A stretch of DNA of 64,000 bases from Calycina herbarum (lineage: Eukaryota; Ascomycota; Leotiomycetes; Helotiales; Pezizellaceae), in NCBI GenBank assembly GCA_001414485.1, contig LLEY01000167.1:1-64000 (forward strand), written 5' to 3'. The notes below the pieces were generated by a model. It was given only the letters and a program-made list of their open reading frames with translations. It was not told the origin of the DNA and did not search any database. Below, piece by piece: positions 56,440 through 64,000 of this stretch. Positions within the stretch are counted from its first letter, which is position 1. Each line of letters opens with the position of its first letter. The position numbers and the translations under genes were made by a program.

Positions 56440-58863
56440 ATGAGCGATACACCTCAACGCCCTAGTGCTGAGGCGACAGACTCTCCCCGTCCTTCGAGTA
56501 GTGACATACCATCGATGGATGAAAATGATCTCCCACAGACAGGACTTAGGTATGAAAACCGTTTCGCACTCGATAACTGTACATTACTAACCATGAATAT
56601 AGGAGAGATCTCAAGGAACGCCACGTGAATATGATGGCCTTTTCAACATTAATTGGCATAGGATTGTTCTTACAATCAGGCAAGGTATGAAAATTTGCTT
56701 TTTATCCCTTCTCTCAAATTTCGCTTCCGAGAAGAAGTCTGATTCTTCCGACTCCTTTTGGCTCATCCCTGGATGAAAAGTAACTTGCTAACGTATAAAC
56801 AGGTCATATTCATGGCTGGGCCCGGGCTCGCGACCGTTGCATATCTTTTAGCAGGCTCAGTTATGTGGTCTGCGATAAGTGCCTTAGGGGAAATGACTGC
56901 CTTGTTTCCAATTCAAGGCAGTATATTCGTTTTCCCTGCAAGATTTTTGGATATGGGTGTTGGGTAAGTCTCAAGTACTAGGGGCATTTTTTCCTATCTA
57001 GTTATTTCGGGGGTGTTTTTCGGGGGTACTTTCTTTACTCCCTAAACGTGACAAGCGACTCTCAATTTTTCTTCAAGAAGTAAACTGACTCGGATATTGT
57101 GGGATTAGGTATGCTGCAGGCTGGATGAGCTGGTAAGTTTTGATTTAGCACTTTGCGGACTGGAACTGACTGCAAATAGGTTTGCCTGGGTGGTGATCAA
57201 TGCCTCCGAGATTCTAGGACTTGCCCAACTTTGGGATTTCCGATTCTCAGAAGAGTATTTGAGAGATACTGCACACTATTCTTCGCCCAGTCTTGGCTGG
57301 AAAGTAGGACAAGATATAAACCCAGCCATCTGGGTACTGATTGCTCTGGCATGCTGCCTGGCCATCAATTGCCTTCCCGTCCTATATTACGGCCGGTTAG
57401 AGTACATTTTTGGTGTCACAAAGATGATATTCATAACTCTCTTGATTATATTCAACGTTGTCGTGAGCGCTTTACAGCCGATTGACCACGGAGGACATGG
57501 CTGGACATACAATGATCCCAATAGTTTTGGTTCTCAAAATATGACAATTCATGGCAACACCCCAGATGAAATTGTCATTGGCGGCAGTACGGGGAAATTT
57601 CTGGGAATGTGGACTTCTATAACGACTATCGTCTTTTCTATGATTGGATTCGAGACCGTCTCAATCACTGGAGCGGAGTGTGAAGCAACTCAAACGATCA
57701 AAATGGGAACCAGGAAGATATGCTTACGAGTTATTCTACTTTACTCTCTTTCCGTCTTTGTTGTGGGATTCAACGTACCTTACACTGATCCTAACCTACG
57801 AGAGCTGGCAATCAATGCCATCACACCCGGTCAGAATTCAGCATTCATCCTGGCTGCAGTTCGAAACAACGTTCATGGATTCCCTCACTTCTTCAACGCA
57901 TTCTTCATATTTTCGGCATTTACTTCGGGTGTGAATTCTCTATACTTATCTTCACGAATTCTACATGGCCTGGCTAGTATCCCAGAGGTGTGGCCTCGTC
58001 AAAGGTTCTTCCAAGGTATCCGTAGGAGGCTCGAGATTACCACTTTTGGAGTACCCCTTCGCACTGTTTTTGTCAGTTGGACTTTCGGTTGGCTGGCATT
58101 TCTTGCAGCTGGTAAAACGCCATCAATTGTAAGTTTCTTCACGACCAAAAAATGAACTTTTCAGTCGCTTACCGCCTCTAGCAACTTGGACGCATGGCGC
58201 GAAATTCTGTTGCATCAATGCTCATCGTCTACATTTTAATATGCATAACATACCTGCTGTTCTTTCAAAGGTATCTAATAAATCTATACCAGATTCTTTG
58301 GCCATATTGTACTAATTGCTTGTATCTCAGTATTCAAAAAGCAGCTGAAGGACAGGATGATTCGGTCAACAATGCCGGGATCGATCCTCAGGCCTATAAC
58401 AGACGTAGCAGAACGTATCCATTTATGTCTCGTGGACAATGGTTCAAAGCTGCCTACGGGTGCACTGGTTGCAGTCTTCTTGTCTTGTTCAACGGGTGGC
58501 AATCATGCGTGAGACCATTCAGCGCCGCGGATTTCGTAGCTGCGTATATCAGTGTAAGTTCCAATTTTGGTCACTTTTAGGGAGAACTTTCTAATGCTGC
58601 GGCAGATACCAATCTTCATGCTCATCGTAATGGCGTATCACGTCAGACTCGACGGTTGGGATCCTCGAGGCTGGAGGAGAAATCAGAGCACTGGAACGAG
58701 GCTTACATTTCCACCTCCTCGTACGGTGCAACGCGCGGCAAGGAGGAGGGCTCACTCGAACAGAAGAAAAGAGGAAGCACAAGTTGCTCCGAAATCTAGA
58801 TTCAGTGACTTGCTCTTGAATGGTCAGAAATGCGGGAAGTGGGTTTGGAAATGGATGAAGTAG
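56440..58863 (+). CDS. APC-superfamily amino-acid permease
   Basis: Eight exons (56440-56549, 56603-56684, 56803-56963, 57109-57132, 57180-58128, 58182-58270, 58331-58553, 58606-58863) sum to 632 codons. Early motifs are those of fungal amino-acid permeases: LKERHVNMMAFSTLIGIGLFLQSG, GPGLATVAYLLAGSVMWSAI, LGEMTALFPIQGSI, then GFETVSITGAECEA. About twelve hydrophobic segments follow. It probably imports amino acids at the plasma membrane, specificity unknown. Exon 4 is a 24-base microexon, and the intron 58271-58330 is in frame and stop-free, so it may be retained. The C-terminus departs from the family: after the last helix it becomes Arg-rich (QRAARRRAHSNRRK) instead of the usual short acidic tail. 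Confidence 0.85.
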
Positions 58864-59086
58864 ACATAGACTATTGGCTGGATAAATGACGTTGCAATCA
58901 AATGTTACATCTGCAGCAATAAGGATGCTGCAGTGACGAATCGAAAGTAAGAAACCAAAATACACCCCTTGGTGAAAAAGCCACGGTTGGAGTTTTATTG
59001 CGTGGCGAGCAGAGTCTAGTTTCAACATTAAATCGTAACAAAAACCGAGCTAGCAAGGTGATAAAAGTTTATAGATTGCAAACATC

Positions 59087-60568
59087 TTAACTAAAAGCCG
59101 GTAGCGAGTTGCACACACTGTCCAGCTCAGAGATTTCAATCTCTTGGACTGGCGTGCCCGTGCCACCAATCAAAACAGCTTTGCCATTTCCATACGAGCC
59201 CCAGCCTTGTCTGTATAAACCATCTTTAGGATCCTTAGCAAAGTTGAGCCAAAGATCCTGAATCCTATTGCTCACTAAATCTTCGTATGCCGAGGATGGT
59301 CCATGATACTGTCCTTGAGTTCCGAATATCAATGGTAATTCTGACGCATGGACTGCGCCTGGATAGCCAGGGGGCGACAAGTCGGTGAAATTGCCATCAT
59401 ATCTATATCTATAAGTGATGAGAGAATTGTTCTGCCGGAGTTGCGAAGCATGTACAGCTGTACAAAGAAACGCCAAATTTGTTTTGACGTCCGGGGAGGT
59501 TTGGTTATCTTCCGGGAATGCGTTGAACTCATGCTGGTTCGTTCCTATGATGGCGGGAGTTGAAGATAGGGCGCCTATTTCGTAACGTTGAGCGTAGTCC
59601 GAGAAAACAAGATGGTTATCGACTATCGGTTCGAAATCAAATGTTGAATCTGCTAGGAGAATTGTCTCAATATCTTGCCATGACACCGATCTCAGGCAAT
59701 CGAGCCGAGATGCTGCGAGGCTGCAATTGAGAGTTTGAGCAATGGATGTAAAGTTGATACGAGCAGAATCTGAAGTCTGGGAAGCTTTTTTAGGGTAAAA
59801 GGAAGTACCTGAATCCAGTATCATTCCACTGACGATGGGATCCGACTTATATGCGAAATTCAGAAAGTCAACGGCAATCGCACCGCTACTTTGACCCCAG
59901 GCAACGATTTTAGATGGACTTCCTCCGAAGTTCCCAATATTGTCTCGAATCCATTCAAGACCCATGCGCTGATCCATGAGGCCAAGATTTTGCTCTTCCA
60001 AACCATCGAAATTAGGAAAGCCGAATATGTTTGATCTAGAGTTGACGGCTACCACGATATGTTCTTGTGTGCGTTCGATCCATGATTGAGGATTGAAATA
60101 TAGGGAATTCGTACCACCCTGTACAAAACCGCCCCCAAAATACCACACAAATACCGGCAGGTCCTTCTGCTTACTCCGTGGTGCCCAAACATCGAGTGTC
60201 AGGCAATCTTCGCCGAAATTTGCCAAAGGGAAGTACTCGGTCTCATTCCCGCCAGTAGGCGAAAACACATTGACAGTTGTCTGATCATTGATCCCAATCT
60301 GTGGACACGCAAGTCCGAAACGCGTTGCATTCACAGAGGCGTTTGATTGTAACCTCATTGGAGGCAACCATCTTCTGGATCCTTCCGGAGGGTGAGCGAA
60401 TGGAACACCCAAAAATTGACGGACATTGGGGGCTGATGAGTTGACGAATCCCGAGAGCACACCGCTGTCAGTGTCCACTCGAAGTGTAGAAGCAGTGTTG
60501 TCAGGGGGGAAGCAGTAACTGATGGTGGTGAGGCTTATCATGAGGCTGAGAGGGGTGTAAAGATGCAT
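59087..60568 (-). CDS. Secreted type-B carboxylesterase/lipase
   Basis: A single exon of 493 residues with a signal peptide (MHLYTPLSLMISLTTISYC). It has the family N-terminal motif FLGVPFAHPP, the EDCLTLDVWAP motif, oxyanion loop VWYFGGGF, nucleophile elbow WGQSSGA (Ser), catalytic Glu in NQHEFNAF and catalytic His in GAVHASELPLIFG. Several N-glycosylation sequons (NQT, NAT, NGT-like) fit secretion. It hydrolyses carboxylic esters, possibly plant or lipid esters, with substrate unknown. The 3' region abuts the convergent permease by about 220 bases. Confidence 0.92.
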   Translation of the reverse strand: MHLYTPLSLMISLTTISYCFPPDNTASTLRVDTDSGVLSGFVNSSAPNVRQFLGVPFAHPPEGSRRWLPPMRLQSNASVNATRFGLACPQIGINDQTTVNVFSPTGGNETEYFPLANFGEDCLTLDVWAPRSKQKDLPVFVWYFGGGFVQGGTNSLYFNPQSWIERTQEHIVVAVNSRSNIFGFPNFDGLEEQNLGLMDQRMGLEWIRDNIGNFGGSPSKIVAWGQSSGAIAVDFLNFAYKSDPIVSGMILDSGTSFYPKKASQTSDSARINFTSIAQTLNCSLAASRLDCLRSVSWQDIETILLADSTFDFEPIVDNHLVFSDYAQRYEIGALSSTPAIIGTNQHEFNAFPEDNQTSPDVKTNLAFLCTAVHASQLRQNNSLITYRYRYDGNFTDLSPPGYPGAVHASELPLIFGTQGQYHGPSSAYEDLVSNRIQDLWLNFAKDPKDGLYRQGWGSYGNGKAVLIGGTGTPVQEIEISELDSVCNSLPAFS

Positions 60569-61266
60569 TGTTGACTAAGAGGTTGAGCGAATATGGTATA
60601 TAGACAAGTTGAGCAGAAGTAATTGTAAACAAATCGAAATAATGAATACTTAAATGCCACAAGAAAAAGAGTTGTCCTTATGTAGTCGGTCCCACCAGAC
60701 GTTAATATTATCCATTTTTGATCTTCATATTCAATGGTCAGTCTAAGACGGCGTCTTGATCCAAAGACAGACAGCTATCGCGAGCGAAAAGTGAGAACTG
60801 TGGCTTGGTAACAAAATGCCATGGAGTGGACTCTGTTCACTCCACGGTAAAGCGAGATTTGGTGGAAGTCAAAATTTCAATTGAAGGAATGATCATCGTA
60901 AGCCATGCCCCTTGCGGTCATGATCACGATTCCCGTTGTAAATCATCTTTCCTTGCGCCTGGACAAGGGGACTCGTAACGAGATCAGAATCCCAAGATAA
61001 CGGAAAATGAGCCTCCTTTGACATGAAAAATTTGAAGTTGGTCGGTGAGACGGGACTTGTGATGGCACAACACGGCCAAGCTAGACCCCAAACAGCTCGT
61101 TTCACGATATAATTCGGCACGCTCGGTAAGTGCGTCATCGAAGCCTACTCGGTATAGTATACTTATTGTGCAGCGATACGGAGCCACTTTTCAATTCTCC
61201 AAATTGTCATCCCGAAGAAGCAAGAATTGCGAGCCGCATCTCCACCTGCCACTTCGACTTCACAGC
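60569..61266. other. Intergenic, divergent 5' regions
   Basis: About 700 bases between the esterase and the Zn2Cys6 gene. There are AT-rich TATA-like stretches near each start. Position suggests the regulator could control the esterase, but this is not shown. Confidence 0.4.
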
Positions 61267-62907
61267 ATGGGAAATAATAAAGGTCGCTCCAAAGGCTGTC
61301 TAACATGTTTGAAACGCCGTGTGAAGTGCTGTGAGTTCAAACAGCGCGTAACATCCCTTCAGCTTGTTACTAGAAAAGAAGTACCATTATAAGTTTCATA
61401 GCTAATCAACGATCAATTTTCAAGATCAAAATCGCCCAGCATGTTCTCGATGTGAAAAGGCTAGATTTGTCTGTCTAGGTTATCGAGAGACTCTCTTTGT
61501 TGACGGGAAAGACCAAGTTCTACGACGACTAAATCGTGTAGCTCCGTCGCAGTTGAGGAAGTCACATGAAGGGAAGGGAAGTCGCGAGAGTCAAACCAAT
61601 GATGGAAACAATCAAAATATTTTCCGACCCTCCAAGCACTCAACATTGCAACTCTCGCCATCACCCTCTTGCTCCCCAATGCGCAACGACTACTTTATTG
61701 TTTATCTTATCACCAACCTCCACGGCCCCATGGGAGCCATGTGTCAGAGCTTAGTACCGCATACCGCTATGAATCAATGCTTTATCGCGCTGGCCACGAC
61801 ATTTTACAGTCTCGGCAATGCTCAGAAACCTCTGATGGACGACGGAAGGCGCCATTATCTTCGAGCACTGAGCATGATGAACGCGATTATAAGCGAGAAT
61901 GCTGGTGTTGGAGCCACAGACACATTGTGCTCAATCTTTGCATTGTGTCTCCACGAAATATGTTCGATATACCCATCATGTCATGTTCCTACTAAGCGAC
62001 TTTCGTTTAGGCTATTGCACCGACGAGAAACAACCATCACTCCTGGTTAAACCATATTTATGGTCTTGAGCAACTATTTGCAATACGTGGGCCAGCGTCA
62101 ACGATGAGTGACCCAGTTGGTAGTGCACTGCTCGACCTCACTCGGCCAATGATGATTGTGGCAGCCCTCTACAATCGCCGACAAACATTGATGGCACGAC
62201 CAGAATGGAGTGCTGTTACCATCTGCATGCTGAATGAAGATCAGGATCCCTCTTCAAGTTTGGATTTCGCTTATCTATTGGATGTTTTAGCACAGCTTCC
62301 ATCCTTGTATCAGGAGAGTGATAAATTAGCATCAACGCAACCTCCAACCGATTCTACTGAGGATAATCGTGACAAACTCATTGGTCGCTCACTCCACCTT
62401 CGAGACGATTTGTGCCGGTTTAGGAGCGAATGGACAGTCTCTCACAAAGAAGTTGACTTTTCTAGCATCTCCGGAGAAAAGATCCCCTCGGTGGAACCAT
62501 ACCCTTTCCTCGTCATTACACAGTTCTCCTCTCTACAGGCAGCAAATTCCTTCACAATTTACAACGCTTTAATTATCTTGCTCAACCAGTTCATGATTTC
62601 TACATTTTCGCTTCTTCCAGCTTGTGAGGTGGAAGCTGTAGCAGGAAATCTCGCCCGGAAGCAGTTATCGGCCGCGATCGAAGAAATAATCCGGAGCATG
62701 CACAGTCAGCTTTCATTAACAGATCATTCTTCTGGCTCTCACAATATTTACTTACTATTACCGATTCGCGTTGCGTATCAAGCGCTGTTACCATCAAAAT
62801 CACCACAAGACGTACGAAAATGTCGGTGGCTGGGAAGTGTCCTCGATTTTCTTAAAAAGGGAGGAGGACCCTGGATGTCAAATGGTCAAATTTTTGGTGT
62901 GAAGTAG
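61267..62907 (+). CDS. Zn2Cys6 transcription factor (possible splice lesion)
   Basis: Exons 61267-61330, 61425-about 61960 and 62011-62907. The first splice completes a perfect binuclear cluster: CLTCLKRRVKC then CSRCEKARFVC, with C-x2-C-x6-C spacing twice. The middle region has FIVYLITNLHGPMGAM, SLVPHTAMNQCFIALATTF, DTLCSIFALCLHE and WLNHIYGLEQLFAIRGP, as in fungal Zn2Cys6 regulators with a DUF3468-like domain. The 50-base intron 61961-62010 has a good branch and acceptor (tactaagc...gtttag), but the nearest GT (61962-61963) leaves the phase one base off. The sequence is therefore either a frameshifted allele or uses a non-canonical donor. Confidence 0.72.
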
Positions 62908-63371
62908 TCATTGGCTGGATAAAAAAAAGGGGCTGGTGAAAAATCCAGGGGGTTTACTAGTAGCGCGGGGTGGCTTTAGCGAATTGTATGGGAACTCTCT
63001 CGCCGTCTCGTGAAAAGGTATTTCGCCACTGAATTAATGGCTATAAAAGCCCTGCCTCCTAGGCTTCTCTCCCGCTTGTTGTAGGCGGTGACGTTCACCG
63101 TCGGTGTGGAGTACCGATGATCCTAATTGGAAGATATTCAAAATCCTTATGTCTGCAACAGGAAAAACAGGGCGGAGTTGCAGTCACTCTGCATGACACC
63201 TCGATCCAATACGCCGCAAACGCCACAAACGCCACGAGCTGTGAGCCATCACGCCCAGCTGGCAGGGCTACCCGGCAGGGGATACGGCGCAGAGACAAGA
63301 GCAGCAGTAGCCCCCGCAACCCGTCTACACAAAACTTCAACTCGATATCCATTTCTCCATGACTATTTACA
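62908..63371. other. Intergenic
   Basis: About 460 bases before the partial ORF at the window end. Overlapping short frames on both strands at 63095-63360 (GCC/GCA-rich) have no recognisable features. Confidence 0.4.
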
Positions 63372-64000
63372 ATGGCACCAGAGGTTCTTCCAAAGGTGTG
63401 GGCTGAATTGCAAGCCCGGATTGATATCTGCAGTGTTGTCCGTGAAGTATTGGGACACTTCGCAATCGAATTTGTTGGAGAAGCTCCATCGGCATCTGAA
63501 TCTTTCAGTTTTATTGTCTGGATGAAAGTGATATATGATCTTCAACGCACTTACTTGCAATCCTCTAATCCATCGTCTGAGACTCTATCATACCTCCTCC
63601 CACCTCGAATCCTTTTCAAGACCATCCATCGTATCCTCGAAATAAGACCTCGATTGCGGCATGCCGAAAACCAAAACTACCCCGCGCAACAACCTCGATA
63701 TTTTGCTGCCCAAACGCTACTTTCGGGTGTAAGAGCTCTACAGCTTCGTGGAATATCAGAAACAACCCCGGATCTGGAGGATTTACATGCCATCGAAATT
63801 CTCATCCAAAAATGGGTAGAGGACAGTGATGAAGGCCAGGAAAAGTTTATACTTAACAAATGCCACAGCGGGCTTGTGCAAATGCGCCGTGGTCTCTTGC
63901 CAAGTTCAGTCTGGAATAAACCGGCATGCAATGCTTGTGACCTTCGTGATAATGCGATAGATTTGGTAGGTTGGTTATTATTGATGATTGTCTGGGAGTA
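63372..64000 (+). CDS. Partial ORF of unknown function, runs off the window
   Basis: From the ATG at 63372 (context tacaatggc) a frame stays open for 209 codons to the last base. The codon usage and the even spread of charged and hydrophobic residues look real: MAPEVLPKVWAELQARIDI, FSFIVWMKVIYDLQRTYL, LLPPRILFKTIHRILEIRP, DLHAIEILIQKWVED. A CxxC pair (CNAC) appears near the end and a hydrophobic stretch (LVGWLLLMIVW) closes it; a donor-like gtaggt at 63967 means that stretch may already be intron. I do not recognise the family. Confidence 0.5.
   Translation, partial: MAPEVLPKVWAELQARIDICSVVREVLGHFAIEFVGEAPSASESFSFIVWMKVIYDLQRTYLQSSNPSSETLSYLLPPRILFKTIHRILEIRPRLRHAENQNYPAQQPRYFAAQTLLSGVRALQLRGISETTPDLEDLHAIEILIQKWVEDSDEGQEKFILNKCHSGLVQMRRGLLPSSVWNKPACNACDLRDNAIDLVGWLLLMIVWE

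Overview
The window is chromosomal DNA of a filamentous ascomycete (Pezizomycotina). The signs are many short introns of about 50-65 bp with GT...CTAAC/CTAAT...YAG signals, housekeeping genes of fungal type (TIF34/eIF3i, RFT1, DBP3, ISU1, UBP14), a Zn2Cys6 regulator, and AT-rich decayed transposons whose cysteine codons have turned into tyrosine codons (G-to-A, as repeat-induced point mutation, RIP, would leave). The gene repertoire resembles Leotiomycetes, but that placement is only an impression.

Layout. 1-1.3 kb: transposon debris, with two right ends of a pogo/Fot1-like element and a fold-back element. 1.5-13.9 kb: a mostly intact gene block with a folate dehydrogenase/cyclohydrolase, eIF3i, an NmrA-like protein, a quinone-oxidoreductase-like MDR enzyme, a small membrane protein, a zinc-finger/Est1-type/multi-pass membrane protein and a short homeodomain-like protein. 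A duplicated fragment of the Est1-type gene and a diverged 290-bp direct repeat lie among them. 16.7-18.3 kb: a patatin-like pseudogene split by a hAT-type MITE. 18.5-32.5 kb: a second intact block with a 2OG-Fe(II) oxygenase, RFT1, DBP3, ISU1, a DUF6914-like protein, UBP14 and a secreted heme-thiolate peroxidase.

33.6-48.9 kb is a zone of decay centred on a nested transposon (a MITE-like element holding a pogo element that holds a solo LTR with an exact 5-bp target duplication). Around it lie broken copies of a secreted tripeptidyl aminopeptidase, an APH-type kinase, a 2EXR-type protein, a subtilisin-like protease and a GH71 alpha-1,3-glucanase. Many lesions are nonsense codons compatible with C-to-T change. 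The GH71 and subtilisin frames are collinear and separated by only two stop codons.

50.4-64 kb: accessory genes, namely a small acidic zinc-binding protein, a large protein combining a cysteine-rich N-terminus, a GBP/dynamin-like GTPase fold, a RING finger and a catalytically intact patatin phospholipase, an APC amino-acid permease, a secreted carboxylesterase, a Zn2Cys6 regulator with a doubtful splice site, and an unknown ORF running off the window. The GTPase-RING-patatin gene is the most interesting object: its seven mapped exons join in perfect phase, and its architecture suggests an inducible, self-contained lipase module of the kind used in innate immunity or heterokaryon incompatibility. 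No tRNA, rRNA or CRISPR array was recognised.
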